Assembly: GCF_002288925.2 (NCBI RefSeq)
Contig: NW_022098058.1
Location: 1,188,021 to 1,252,020 of the forward strand
Reading direction: 5' to 3'
From: Delphinapterus leucas
Lineage: Eukaryota; Chordata; Mammalia; Artiodactyla; Monodontidae
DNA length: 64,000 bases
Under the pieces are notes generated by a model, which searched no databases, was not told the origin of the DNA, and was given only the letters and a program-made list of their open reading frames with translations. The position numbers and the translations under genes were made by a program. Positions 34,690-46,734 of this stretch are shown one piece after another (the first letter of the stretch is position 1; each line of letters opens with the position of its first letter).

Positions 34690-34855
34690 TCTGAGTCTAT
34701 TGTACTGGGAGTTGGGGAGCATGGCTCTGCTGCTAATTGGCTGTGTGTTCTTGGGCTTGCGGCTCGACCTCTCTGAGGCTTTACTGCCTCATCCATCAAA
34801 TGGATGGGTGAGTGACGGAGTGGCCAGTGAGGGCCTTTCAGACCTCTGTGACAAG
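34690..34855 (+). repeat. MIR SINE
   Basis: GAGCATGGCTCTGCTGCTAATTGGCTGTGTGTTCTTGGGC and TTTACTGCCTCATCCATCAAATGG are the forward MIR body. Confidence 0.75.
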
Positions 34856-35079
34856 AGCAACCATATATTTCAAAACCAAATGTATACATGTGACCTGACA
34901 AAGGATTTTTTTTCCCAATTCCCCCACTTATTTATTTGAAAAGCCTAACAAGAAGCACAAAAATGGAAGCAGTGAATGGCTATTTTCTACACTTTTCTGT
35001 ATCTAGCTTCAAAGACAAGAAAGTGAGGCTGCTGAAACCTGGGAAGGACTCTTCCTGGGTCACATGCATCTCCACCTCG

Positions 35080-35750
35080 CATCTGTGCATTCACTCGCTC
35101 GGAATGCCTTCCCCTCTTCACTCCACGCAGCAAAATCTACTTCAAAGGCCTTTCCTCCAGGGATCACCTGAGATCCACAGAATGTTCTGTCTGAACCACT
35201 CATTTCAATCTTCTTGTATAGTTACTTCCAGATGACTTTTTTTTTTTCTTTGTTTGTTTTTTTGCGGTATGTGGGCCTCTCACTGTTGTGGCCTCTCCCG
35301 TTGCGGAGCACAGGCTCCAGACATGCAGGCTCAGCAGCCATGGCCGACGGGCCCAGCGGCTCTGCGGCATGTGGGATCCTCCCGGACCAGGGCACGAACC
35401 CTTGTCCCCCACATCGGCAGGCAGACTCTCAACCACTGCGCCACCAGGGAAGCCCCCAGATGACATTTTTTATCTTCTCGCTTAACTCACTCGTCAGTTG
35501 CCCTCCACACATCTGGGCTTGTGTCATCACTTATTCTATAAGCCCCTTGAAGGCAGGAACCACCTCTCATATTTCCCTGTATCCCTCCAGAGCCCTTGGC
35601 AGACTCTAATTCATTCACTCATTCACTCACTCTTCTAATATCCTTTGAGTATCTGCCATGTGCTAATAGGCACTGTCCAGTCCCAGGGGATTAAAAAGAT
35701 GACTGGATGAACCTTGAGAAGGCTCACAATCTAGCAGTTGAACTTAAGGC
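35080..35750. repeat. L2-type LINE fragment, interrupted by a CHR SINE
   Basis: The left part has GGAATGCCTTCCCCTCTTCACTCC. The right part, after the SINE, has AAGCCCCTTGAAGGCAGGAACCACC and ATTCATTCACTCATTCACTC, consistent with one L2 3' end split by the SINE. Confidence 0.6.
35228..35464 (-). mobile_element. CHR-type SINE with 9-bp TSD
   Basis: The body at 35237-35455 runs from a T-rich tail through GCGGTATGTGGGCCTCTCAC to CGCCACCAGGGAAGCCC. TSD CCAGATGAC occurs at 35228-35236 and 35456-35464. Confidence 0.95.
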
Positions 35751-35754
35751 AAAC

Positions 35755-36190
35755 CAAGAATTCTTATGGCCATTGGTCAGAACACCTTTAGTTGAAGTGA
35801 AGGAAAAACTTGCTTCAGACTGGCTTAAACAAAAATGGTAGTAATGGGAGGAAGAAAAATTTTCAGGATCAAAAATTTTAATCAAAAAAATGTAAAGGAA
35901 TAGGAGGTTGTTGCCCTCGGGCATGGCTGCATCCAGGGGCTCAAAGGATGTCAGCGGGACCTGGTCTCTATCATTTGGCTCTGCTTTCCTCTCTCTGTAC
36001 TGGCTTCACTATCAGGCAGGCCCTCTTCAAACCAAAAGTACCCTGACTGCTAGTAATCCCAGTAAAAAGAGAGCTTTTCCCGACCTGTTCCACCAAAAAT
36101 CCTGGATTGCAGGTCGCTAGATTAAAGCTCTGTGGCCAAGAGTATACAATGCTGGTCACAGGCTCACCATTGTTCAGGGATGATTCCCCA
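35755..36190. repeat. unassigned ancient repeat
   Basis: GGCTGCATCCAGGGGCTCAAAGGATGTCAGC, TTGGCTCTGCTTTCCTCTC and TATCAGGCAGGCCCTCTTC look like a dispersed mammalian repeat seen elsewhere. I cannot name the family. Confidence 0.4.
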
Positions 36191-36199
36191 GAGGAAAAT

Positions 36200-36740
36200 C
36201 TAGGTCTTGTTATCAAAAGAAGAAGGGAGGAATGCTGAGCAGGGGAGAGTAACAGACGTTTCCTATATTATGCTGTGTGAGGAAGGGGATCTCAGAGGAG
36301 TGGGGGAGGGAGCGGCTCATTCTGCCTCAGGGTGGATGGGTTATCACAGAAACATTTGCAGTGGGCTTGAAGAACACCTAAGAGTTTGCTGGATGGGAAA
36401 CACAAAGACAGACATATCCTGCAGGCAGACGGAAGGCTGAGCGTGAAGCTGTGAGGTCAGACAAGACATGGATGTTCCGGGGCTGAAAAAAGTTATTTTG
36501 GGCTCGGGCAGCAGTGATGCAGGGCATGGTGAAAAGGTGGCAGGAAGGGAGGAGCCAGACCACGAAGGACTTCGAAGGTCAAGGCTGAATGAAGGTTTTG
36601 AATGGTCCAGTGATATGATCGCTGGGCAGGAAGGCCAGGTGGGAGGCAGAGCAGCTGTCCAGGTGAGGCGGAAGAATTTGGGGCTTTGCCTGGGAGTCAC
36701 CTGGTGGCAAACAGTGGATGTGAGGCTTCAGGGCAGGGCA
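36200..36740. repeat. L2-like ancient repeat, further copy
   Basis: CTGAAAAAAGTTATTTTGGGCTCG, CAGACCACGAAGGACTTCG and GGTTTTGAATGGTCCAGTGATATGATCGC parallel the ordered phrases in the 30.3-31.2 kb copy. Confidence 0.5.
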
Positions 36741-36869
36741 GCCCGTTTATGAAGCTGAGATCTGCTGACTTAGAAGCTGCTGTTGGCTGACACCAGCCCT
36801 GAGACAGTCATTCCATAAGGGAAGAACTACATCCACTGGGTCACCTGCCCGAAGCAGGTTCTGCTTACG

Positions 36870-37110
36870 CATGCTGGGTGCTATGGAGTCACAGGCTGGG
36901 GTTCAAATACCAGTTCTGCTCCTCACCAGCTGGGTGAACTGGGAAGCTAGTCAAACCTTTTCTTTCTTTATCTGTAAAACAGGGTTGATAACGCCTACCT
37001 CACAGTGGTGCTTTAAGGATTAAGTGAGGCAATTCATAAGACACTCTCAGCATCAAACCCAGTGCCTGATAATAGTAATAATCATTATTACTGGCATCAC
37101 TATTATTGCC
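36870..37110 (+). repeat. MIR SINE
   Basis: ATGGAGTCACAGGCTGGGGTTCAAATACC, TTCTTTATCTGTAAAACAGGGTTGATAACGCC and TAAGGATTAAGTGAGGCAATTC form an almost full-length forward MIR. Confidence 0.9.
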
Positions 37111-37609
37111 ACCAGCACCTCACTTGGCTATTGGGAAAATCCACTGACTGATGTATGTAACCATACAGCCCATAGTAGGTTTGCTATAAATGTTGGTTTT
37201 CCTCCTCCCATTACTACCTTCTCCCCCAGTAAACCCTTATGTGTACTTCAAGGCCTAGTGCCAATGGTCCTGAGACGCCCCCTCCACCCTGAGGATCAGT
37301 CCTCACACCTCAAAGTGATGGCACACTGGGTCTGGTCCAGCAGCACTCCTGAGCTCCCTTTTGACTCGCTGAATGTATTCTTGGTACTGGAACAAAAATT
37401 CCTGCCTCATTAGGCAACGTCTGGCCAACCTCATCTTCTCTTTCCCTGTGAGAACTTTTGCCTTGGTTTATCCACCTGCAAAATGGGTGCATCACGTGGT
37501 ACGTGCAGCACCCGGCAGAGGAAGGGCGCTGACCCACAGTTCCTCCGGTCAGTTCTTTCACCAACCAGCGGGGATCCTAAGCCAGGCCCACCCTGGCTGG
37601 CCTTCAGGT

Positions 37610-37765
37610 CCTCTGCCTGTCAGATGGGGATGATGACACCTTCCCTGACTCCCTCAGCCCCACCAGGACTCTTGGGAGGATTTAAGCAGCTAAAGGCTGG
37701 GAAGGCACTCTGCAAAGTGTAAGGTGCTGTATAATCTTGGAAGATCATTATTGTCCTCTTTGCCT
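37610..37765 (+). repeat. MIR SINE fragment
   Basis: CCTGTCAGATGGGGATGATGACACC and GGCACTCTGCAAAGTGTAAGGTGCTGTATAATC are the 3' half of a MIR. Confidence 0.65.
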
Positions 37766-39264
37766 AATGGAATTGAGTCAAAACTAAACCCCTGCATATC
37801 GCTGCTTGTTAATTACAACAACATCTATTTTATCTTTGTTACAACTCCTATTTTCGTCTTTAGAATAAAATTTAAATGATATACACGTATCTATGTGTAT
37901 CAAGCACATCCAAATATAAATAAGTCGCGTCCTGGTCGGTGTTAATACTTTGGAAGTTACTGACTACAGCCTCTGAGGATCCCAGGAAACTGGGTGTAGG
38001 ATCTGGAGAGGCCCCAGAAGGAAAAACTGGAAGGAGGATAAGGGGCTGTAGCCATTGCAAAGACCACTCAAGGGGCTGACGACCCTCCTGCGTTAAAATC
38101 CCTCCCAGCAATGAAAACAAAGGTGGGGGATGAAAAGGGTGGAGATGAAAGATGTTCACTTTCCAGGAGGAGCTGGCAGGGGCCCTTGGGGTATCTCATG
38201 TTGGCTTCAGGATTTCTGCCATCCTGCATACCACCATACTTCATGCCTCCCTGTTGAGTGTCTCTTTTTACTTAAATGGATTTATTTACAAAAAGGACTC
38301 TCCCTAGTCTTAGTTAAAATAAAAATTTAAAAACCAGCTTTACTTGCCCTAAATAGAAGGTTACTGGAAAAAAGTAAGTTCCAAACAGTATCACTGAATC
38401 CTAGGCAGATGCCAATACCCAAGATCTGCTGTCTGTTTGTTAAATGGAGGGTTAGAGAGGTGTTAGCAACACACTAGAACCAAACTGTAACCGCAAAGAC
38501 TGAAAGAGAACTGAAAAGATCAGTCACTATTTATGGCACACGTGCTATCGATGATCCCTCCCTCATCCTGAGGAACACTGATCCGGTCTGACAAGCCTTC
38601 ACACTACAGAAATGTGCCCCTAAAACACCCAACTGTGTTGTGTACATACCTCCATGGATTGGGCACTCACACCTCCCAAGGCAGCCCTTTTCTTGCTGGA
38701 CAGCTCTAGCTACTGAAACGTTCTCAAGGTTAAGTTCAAGTCTGCTTTTCTGAAAATGCTATCCTTGGACCTCACTTCTTTCCTTCAGCATCCCCACAAG
38801 TCTATTTCCTTCAAGTATTTGAAGAAAGTATTCAGTAGTATCTTGGTCTTTTCAGTTATTCATTCAAAAAACTTTGATAGAGCTTCTATTGTATGTCAGA
38901 GAGAGAGAGGGACTAGAAATGGCCCCTTGCCGTCAAGCAGCTGGCAGACTGAGGTGGGAGAACGAGACGTATGAACTGGATCATTCCTTGATAATCTGAC
39001 CCACGCCCCAGGAGAGTGACATACAGATCACCATGGCAGGCCAGGGGAGGAGCAGTGACTGCAAACCTGGGACCTGCAGCAGGGACTTCGCAGAGGAGGT
39101 GAACCCTGAGCTGGCCCTGGGGAGACGAGCATGAGCTGACCAGGAGGAGAAGGAGCCCTCTGACGCCCACACGAGGAGGATGTGGTCTGGACTGATGGCT
39201 GACTCTCCGGGAACATGAAACCAGCCCAGAGAGGTGAGGGGACACACCGAGAGGCATGCAGCTA

Positions 39265-39945
39265 GAAGAAATTTTGCACTTTGGAGCCAGTTAAACCAAG
39301 ATTAGAATCCTAGATTATCATAGTAAGTGAAGTAAGTCAGACAGAGCAAGACAAACATCATATGATATCACCCATATGTGGAATCTAATTTTTTTTTAAA
39401 AAGATGCAAATGAACTCTTTTACAAAACAGAAGCAGACTTACAGACATTGAAAACAAACTTATGGTTACCAAAGGGGAAACGTCGGGGGGAGGGTTAGTT
39501 GCATCAGGAGCTTGGGATGAAAGCACACACACTACTATATATAAAATAGAGAACCAACAAGGACCTACTGTTTAGCACAGGGAACTCTACCCAACATTCT
39601 GTGACAACCTACATGAGAAAATAATCTAAAAAAGAATGAATATATGTCTATGTATAACTGAACCACTTTGCTGTACACCTGAAATTAACACAACATTGTA
39701 AATCAACTATACTCCAATAAAATTAAAATATTAAAAAAAAATCCTAGTTCTGCCACTTACCTGTTCTAGCTGTGTCCCTCTGGACAAATTACTTAATTTC
39801 ACAAAACCTCAATGTTTTCAACTAGAAAGACAGAGATAGTACCTGCCTCAAAGGTCACAACGTTTACCATGAAGGTTAAATGACACGATCCATGTCAAAC
39901 ATCTATAGGGCACCGGGCATATGGTAATATGGATGTGGGGGGAAT
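39265..39945 (+). repeat. MIR SINE split by an L1 fragment
   Basis: The left half (TTTGGAGCCAGTTAAACCAAGATTAGAATCC) ends at 39313 and continues at 39740 with TCTGCCACTTACCTGTTCTAGCTGTGTCC and GACAAATTACTTAATTTC. Both halves join in the normal MIR order. Confidence 0.9.
39306..39747 (+). mobile_element. L1 3' end, 5' truncated, with 8-bp TSD
   Basis: The body runs from AGTGAAGTAAGTCAGACAGAGC to ATACTCCAATAAAATTAAAATATTAAAAAAAA. TSD AATCCTAG occurs at 39306-39313 and 39740-39747. Confidence 0.9.
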
Positions 39946-40658
39946 TTGAAAGATTAAACAACCTGCAGAGCACAGACACAGAGCCACCAGGAAAGAGTCG
40001 GCTGGCAACCTGTCCTAGGAGAATACCAGCTCTGGACAGCATTACTGGAAAGCCATCACTGGTGCGATGGTAGCCATAGTAACAGCAGCAGCTATGAATG
40101 GAGATGCGATTCGCCACCTGGAGGACCTCCCCCATTATCCCCACCTCGGTCTGAGCAAATCTTTTCATTATGAATCCTTTGCACATTTTACTCACTAGAA
40201 AAGTGCTTCTATCCTTAGGATTCACCTGGAAGGCTAAGTCTAAATTATAGCATCTTTTTAGGGAAATGCTACATCTGTGGAAACAAAAAGTCTGTGATGT
40301 TTTATCCCCCCAAAGAAGCATTTTCTTGGCAATCAACTTAGCTGCTCACTGAATCCTCCCTCTCAACTGCTCCGTGAAGCTAAGAGATGCTCCAAACCTC
40401 CTGTGCAGAGAATATTAAGCGTTATTCACTGACTGGCCAAGCACCTCCCAGCTCTTTCCACACTCTGACTTTCCACAGTTTAAACATATTTGAATAGAAT
40501 TCCCTGTTGTTTTTTTTTCACAGCTGTCCAAATAGCAGCAACCAACACTTAAACTTCTGGAGAGAGCATTTTTAGCAGGTATATCCCCGGAAGGTCAGGG
40601 GTATCAAAAACGGAGGGAGTCAGAATTCTAAGAAGGGGGCTGTGTCACCTCCCACACG

Positions 40659-40666
40659 ATTTGCAT
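40659..40666. promoter_or_regulatory. POU octamer motif in a repeat-free island
   Basis: Exact ATTTGCAT (reverse of ATGCAAAT), the core octamer bound by POU factors. It lies in the 40430-40900 island, where I recognise no repeat. Function is only inferred. Confidence 0.35.
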
Positions 40667-41311
40667 GTAGCGTGAACATTCCAGAGGGGAATCCAGAGTT
40701 TGTCTCAACAGAGCTTTTTAAACTGGGTCCCAAGGAGCGCTTGTTTGGTAAAAAATTAATAAACATCCTGAGAGAGGGAGAATCCTGTGGTCAAACAGCC
40801 TTCAGAAATAAGTCAACAGGCTTATTTATTGTAAAACCTCTCAGAGCCTTTCATGGGGAATCTCTAAGGGGAGGCACAGAGTGGCAGTCTTTCCCACCTC
40901 CACTCATTCTCGCTCTCTTTGCCTCCTCCCGCACGCCCCACCACCAGCCTCCACAGCTGGACAGCTCAAGGTGTTGGAGTTTCAGAAAACACTTCTTTGG
41001 AGGAAGAAGAAATCTTAGTTCCAGAAAACCTCTGGCTGCCTAGACCTACCAAGTTTGTTTGCAGGACACCCCTCTACCCCCAGAGGCAGGTCTTAAGGTC
41101 CCCATGTGCCGCCCTCCCCAGCACATTCCTGCTCAGGACAGGCTCCCAGCCTCAAAAAGGACAAGGCCAGTGCATCGGGTCCGGCTGCAAAAGGGCAGTG
41201 GATTATGGATTTTATGCTGGGGGAGAGGAGGGGTCTGGAAAGCCAGCACAACCTGAAAGTGAATTGTAAACAATTTATCACCTAGAAAGTCATCATCCTG
41301 GGCAACTCTTC

Positions 41312-41490
41312 AGCAGTGAATGGCCATCAGAATCCCCTGGAGGGCTTGTTAAAATACAAATTGCTGCCCACCCCCACCCCCCAGAGTTTCTCATTCAGTG
41401 GGTCTGAGGGGAGGCCAGAGCCTTTGCTCTTCTGACAAGTTCCCCCGGGATGGGGACGCTGAAGCTGCTGGTCAAGACCACACTCTAAAC
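41312..41490. mobile_element. MER5-type hAT remnant
   Basis: CAGTGAATGGCCATCAGAATCCCCTGGAGGGCTTGTTAAAATAC and CCAGAGTTTCTCATTCAGTGGGTCTGAGG follow the MER5 order. Confidence 0.8.
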
Positions 41491-41689
41491 TAGAGCTCAA
41501 CTTCTGCGTTCCCGATTCCCCAATGAAGGACTGTCCTCTCAGCAACCCTGTGCCTGTGCCAGGTACCACAACTGGTGGTACCTTTGCCTTCACCCAGATG
41601 GCCTCCCCAAGCTCCTACTGCAGCCACAAATGTCCCCTTCCCTGCCCCCAACCACCCCCAGCCCAGAGCCACGTTAATTACCACCTGAC

Positions 41690-42275
41690 CTTCATTCATT
41701 CATTCAACAAACATTCAGTGAGGACCAACCATATGCCAAACCTGGTGCCAGGTGCTAGGGACCCCAAGTCAACAGCCACCCCCTCTTCCATCTCAGAGCT
41801 GGCAGCCCAATCGTCAAAGGAGGGACAGACAAGGAAAAAAGGTGACTACAACACAGGGTGGCAGCTTTTGCCTTAGGCCCTTCTCAAGTCCCTTCATCTC
41901 AAGCCCATAACAGATTCTTCTCTTTTCCTCAATTCTGCCTCTGACAGATTTCCCAGCACCTGTCCACTCTCTGTCAGCTCTGCTATCACCCAGGCCCTCG
42001 TCACCCCTGCCTGGAGAGCTATACTCCCATCACCCTGCTAGTCTGCTCAGCTCCACTCTTGCCCCCTCCAATCCAGGGTGATCTTTCAAAAATGGAAATC
42101 AGATCATGCTACTCCTACTGAGGATGGCTACGGCTCTCCTCACCACCAGTTCCAGCCCCATTGGCCTCTCTTCCCCTCACACTGTCCCCACGGCTGCTCC
42201 TTCTCACCCCTCGGGTCTCTGCTTAAATGCCACTTCCTCCAGAAGCCTTCCCTGGCTGCCGTTTTAGCTCAGTGC
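41690..42275. repeat. L2-type LINE fragments
   Basis: TTCATTCATTCATTCAACAAACATTCAGTGAGG at 41693 and CAGGGTGATCTTTCAAAAATGGAAATCAGATCATGC with TCTGCTTAAATGCCACTTCCTCCAGAAGCC at 42074-42250 are typical L2 pieces. Confidence 0.65.
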
Positions 42276-42599
42276 GGAGGATTCAAGAGGGCTGCGAATC
42301 CTTTGACAGTCCTCCAGTGAGAGGAAGGCTTTATTTTCCCTCCCTTGAGCTACAGCTGAGACCACTCTGATCAAGAGAATCTCGGCAGGGGCTGGAGGTG
42401 GGGTCCAAGAAGACTGCGGATTGCCCTCCTGCCACCTAGGTGCCCTGAGCTCCCACGACTGAAGTGAGGCCCTGGCCCCATGTGGAGAGGGAGGCAGCCC
42501 AGCTGAGCCCAGCCTTACAGCTGTCTTCACCAAAGTGCCAGGGAACGTGGGGGAAGCTGTCTTAGACCCTCCAACCCAGACCCTAGCAATTGTTCCATC

Positions 42600-42775
42600 C
42601 CAGCAATCATTGGATTCGTTTATTTGTTTTCTATGTTTGATTTGCATCTCTCTCCTCCACTAGGTGGTAAATTCCACCACAGCAGGAACCAAGTCTGTCT
42701 TGTTTGCCACTGTAAGCCAGGGCCAGGCACGTGGTAGGTGCTCGATAAATACCTACTGAATAAGCGAATCAACAA
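42600..42775. repeat. L2 3' end
   Basis: CAGCAGGAACCAAGTCTGTC, CCAGGCACGTGGTAGGTGCTCGATAAATACC and the following CTGAATAAG are the terminal part of L2. Confidence 0.75.
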
Positions 42776-42958
42776 GTGCAGAATATTGTGGGCACACACA
42801 GGAAGGCACCTGGTCAGACTCAAGGAAGCTTTGCAGAGGAAGTGACATCTAAACGCTGAGGCCTAAAGAACAAGCAGGTGGCAGGGTTCAAAGAACAGGG
42901 CCTCGGGGACTGGGTGCCTGCCCCAAGCACACCACCTATGGACATCCCCCATGCCACG

Positions 42959-42961
<3 letters not shown>

Positions 42962-42996
<35 letters not shown>
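42962..42996. repeat. (GA)n microsatellite
   Basis: A perfect run of about 17 GA units. Confidence 0.97.
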
Positions 42997-42999
<3 letters not shown>

Positions 43000-43099
43000 G
43001 GGCAGTGTCTCATTAACCTGTGTCTTCATCATGAAGCACGGTCTAAGAAAATAAGAGGTCCTCAATATACACATTTCAAATATGATGGCCCACATGGCT

Positions 43100-43320
43100 T
43101 TTTGGAGAGAGATGCCTGAGCTGGAAGCCAGGAGCCCTGGGTTTTCTCATTCAACAGCTCACGATGTGTCCTTTGTAAAATCCCACTCAGCTTGCCTGGC
43201 ACTCAGTTGGCTTGAGATAAAACCACTGGCTCCCTCTCTGCATCCCTGGGTTATCATCAGGATTGTAAGAGAGCAAAGACGTCAGAGTGCTTTGAAAAAA
43301 GTGTTAGAATAGAAATATGT
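43100..43320 (+). repeat. MIR SINE
   Basis: GGAAGCCAGGAGCCCTGGGTTTTCTC, TTATCATCAGGATTGTAAGAGAGC and GTGCTTTGAAAAAAGTGTTAG keep the forward MIR order, well diverged. Confidence 0.65.
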
Positions 43321-43559
43321 GATGGTAGAAAAGACACATGTGATGATGTTTTACTCTGAATGTTCAACCTGCCCCAGGTAAACCGTCAGGGCCACCAGCT
43401 GAGCCTTTCTTTGAATCAGGCGCCACATGGAACTCAGTCTGGGTTAGTCTAGCCCAGACTCCTCCTGGGTACCTCCTGGGCAGCTGTAAATTTTTCAGCT
43501 GCCCAGGTGGAGAGGGAGCAGCTGGAGCCATAGAGAGACGGAGCCCATGGAGCAAAAGG

Positions 43560-44045
43560 AGGAGCAATGGACTTGGAGTCAAGAGATGTGAGTTCCTGTT
43601 ATGGACTGAATGTTTGTGTTGCCCCAGAAGTCATATGTTGACACCCTACTCCCTATGTGATGGTGTTGGGACATGGGGCCTTTGGCAGGAAATTAGGATT
43701 AGATAAGGGCGAGAGGAAGGGAGCCCTCAGGATGGGATTAGTGCCCTTGTAAGAGTCTCTAGAGCTTGCTTCCTCTTTCTGTTCCTCTCACTGTGGGAGG
43801 ACACAAGGAGAATCAGGTGTCCACAAGCCACAGGAGGGCGTTCACCAGAACCTCACCACGTCGGCACCCTGATCTCAGGCTTCCAGCCTCCAGAAGTGTG
43901 AGGAAAAACATGTCTGTTTACAAGCCACCCAGTCCGTGGTACTTTGTCATAGAAGCCCAAGTGGACTAAGGCAGTGCCCATCCCAGTTTTGCCACTAATT
44001 TGCTGGGAGATCTCAGGCAAATTAATTCCCTCTCTGAACCAAATC
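43560..44045 (+). repeat. MIR SINE split by an LTR
   Basis: AGCAATGGACTTGGAGTCAAGAGATGTGAGTTCC stops at 43596. The element resumes at about 43979 with CCAGTTTTGCCACTAATTTGCTGGGAGATCTCAGGC, which is the next part of a MIR. Confidence 0.85.
43597..43973 (+). mobile_element. solo MST/MLT1-type MaLR LTR
   Basis: A complete LTR starts TGTTATGGACTGAATG and ends AGTGGACTAAGGCA. It contains GGGATTAGTGCCCTTGTAAGAG and TTTACAAGCCACCCAGTCCGTGG. Flanks GTTCC (43592-43596) and GTGCC (43974-43978) are a possible 5-bp TSD with one change. There is no internal retroviral sequence. Confidence 0.9.
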
Positions 44046-44894
44046 TCTCAGCCATAGTGAACTTCATAGACCAAGTAAATCCCCTCCCTCCCTTTCTTCC
44101 TCCCTTCCTCCTGCTCACTCACAAAGGCCCCACCTCTGCCCCGAGGGGGCCCAGTGTAGTAGGAATAAAATGACCAGACCCATACCCTGAGAGGGTACCT
44201 GGCAGATAGGTGGACTCTCTTAATAAAGGATCTACAAGACAGCAGGACAAGGCTTCTCTGGACAGCCAGGACAGAGCACAGCACAGACCCTGTGCACTGA
44301 GCTCCAAAGAAGAGGCAGCCAGAGGTCAGGCTGGTTGGCCCTGGGGTCAAAGGACAAGTCCAGGCATCCCCTGGAGACTCCTGCTTCCAAAAGCCATCGG
44401 GGGCAATGCCAAAGCATTAGCCTCATGCAGAGGGCCTGCAGCAGCTGCACTGGCCAGGGCCACACCCTAATTAGACATTTTCAGAGTGTGTCCAGCGGCC
44501 TGCTTGGCCGGACTGCCAGCTGGGGCTCCTGTTCTGTCTGGTGGCCTCGGTTAATGAAGCCGTGAGGGGCTGACTGAGCTCATTACAGGCAATGCAAGGG
44601 AAGAGGGGATGCCCGCCCATGCTCCCCCAGTGCCCCGCCTCCCTCCTCTCCACCATGTTCACACCGAGAACGGGAAGAGAGCTGATTTCAAACCAAGAGG
44701 AAGGAGAGGGGCAGGAGCTGAGCTCCAGCCGGATCACACAGCCTGGATGGCTCCCATGACAGCGCAGCCAGAGACGTGGGTTTCTGCAGTGTGTCTGTGG
44801 TTTTAGGGGAGCGTTCAGAGTCCATGGCTATTCTCAGACCACACGCAGGCCCTTTCTTATCTCAGGCCAAGGAGGCAGAATGAGAGCAAATGTT

Positions 44895-45060
44895 CAAATC
44901 TGTCACTTTCCAATAACTGGCCCACAGACATGTTTGTACAAGGCACTCAGTCAGAGCTTCGCTGTCCTCATCTCTAAGATGGGGTAGTAATACCCATCCA
45001 GCTCAGAGTAAGTACTCAGTTAATGTGCTCAATAAATCATCACTGTTGTTTTTATTATCA
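44895..45060 (+). repeat. MIR SINE fragment
   Basis: TCGCTGTCCTCATCTCTAAGATGGGGTAGTAATACCC and TTAATGTGCTCAATAAATCATC form the forward 3' part of a MIR. Confidence 0.8.
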
Positions 45061-45089
45061 AAAGACAGGCAAGAACAGGCACAAAATGT

Positions 45090-45200
45090 GAGCTTCTGAA
45101 ATGTGAGCTTTTCTTCTACTTTTCTACATTTTCTAAATTGTATACAATGAGTATTTTACTTTTATCATTTAAAAAAGTACACACTTTCTCCAAAAAATAT
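45090..45200 (+). mobile_element. old L1 3' end
   Basis: TTCTACATTTTCTAAATTGTATACAATGAGTATTTTACTTTTATC is a common L1M terminal segment. Confidence 0.6.
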
Positions 45201-45499
45201 ATCAGAAAAACGAGATTATGTATGAAAGGGCCCAGATAGTGCCTGGGAGGAAGTTATTAATAGAAGCATCCTCCTGCAATGAAAGTTTGAAGAGGTGAGA
45301 TTGGGTGGAAAAACATGCATGGTATTTGCAAAAGTGTAATACATTTTTGCCCTTTAATAAAGCAATTTCTTCTCCCCAGATGTCAAGGGAAGGAGGCACA
45401 AAAGTGAGTGTTCAAATGCTGAGGCACCGATTTAGGGAGACGTTGAGGGGAGCTTAAAGGAACAGCACTCCCTGGCCGGAGCAGAATGCAAAAGACAGA

Positions 45500-46150
45500 G
45501 AGAGCAAGGTGGATGCAACTAAACAGAGGGTGGTCTATACACACAATGGAGTATCATTCAGCCTTAAAAAGGAAGGACATTCTGACACATGTGACAACAT
45601 GGGTATACCTTGCGGACATTAGGCGAAGTGGAGTAAGCCAGTCACAAAAGGACAAATACTGTATGATTCCACTAATATGAGGTCCGTAGAGCAGTCAGAC
45701 TCATAGAGATAGACAGTAGAATGGTGGGTGCCAGGGCGGGGGGAGAGGAAAATGGGGTATTATTTACAGGGCGCAGAGTTTCACACTTGTAAGATGAAGC
45801 AAGGGTTCTGGGGAAGGATGGGGGTGATGGTTGCACAACAGTGTTAATGTACTTAATGCCACCAAACTGTACATTTTTAAATATTTAAGGGCTTCCCTGG
45901 TGGCGCAGTGGTTGAGAGTCTGCCTGCCGATGCAGGGGACACGGGTTCATGCCCCGGTCCGGGAATTTCCCACATGCTGCGGAGCGGCTGGGCCCGTGAG
46001 CCATGGCCACTGAGCCTGCGCGTCTGGAGCCTGTGCTCCGCAACGGGAGAGGCCACAGCAGTGAGAGGCCCGCGTACAGCAAAAATATATATATATATAT
46101 TTAAGATGGTAAACTTTATGTTATGTGTATTTTACCACAATTTAAAGCTA
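45500..46150 (+). mobile_element. L1 (L1M-type) 3' region, split by a SINE
   Basis: ACAATGGAGTATCATTCAGCCTTAAAAAGGAAGG to ACTTAATGCCACCAAACTGTACA, then after the SINE AGATGGTAAACTTTATGTTATGTGTATTTTACCAC, which is the continuation. Confidence 0.88.
45881..46105 (+). mobile_element. CHR-type SINE with 9-bp TSD
   Basis: The body starts at about 45890 (GGCTTCCCTGGTGGCGCAG) and ends in GCAAAAATATATATAT. TSD ATATTTAAG is found at 45881-45889 and 46097-46105. It sits inside the L1 3' region. Confidence 0.95.
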
Positions 46151-46734
46151 CGTAGAGAGAAAAAAAGAGATCGAACCCAGGGGAAAGAAGAACGGGGCAG
46201 GAAGGATGAAGCAAGTCTCTGGTCTCCTGGGATTGAGGGCCATTCACTGGAGAGATGACCGGCAGGGGAGGGGGACCTCCAGGGAGTACGGCGGAGGCGG
46301 AGACAGGTGTAGGAGGACGCATCCTGGTGAGGTTGTGGCTCCTGCCCACACTTGGCGGCTGGCCCCGCGGGTTCTGAGCTAGGGGCATTTGCAGCTGGAG
46401 AACTCAGCCAGGGACGTGCCCAAGAGGACCAAGTCTCCCTCTCTCCTCGAAATCAGAGCTTGGGGTATGAGAAATTAGGCCCTGGAGGGTGTGTGTAGGT
46501 AAATAAGCAACTAAGGCAGCAACTAAGCCTGGCACCGTCCTCCAGGGGAGGAAGGAAGAGGAATGCTTTGAGCATCTGTTTCACAGGGAAGAAATTCTGA
46601 GGCCATTGTGCTGAAGGAATGCAGACATGGGCTGGCTCACCCCCAGATAAAAGAGAACTGGGGAGAGTCAGGATGTCCTGAAAGGAGGTAGGCTGTCACC
46701 TTGGCCCAAATGGAAGACAGCGCAGAGCCTGGTG

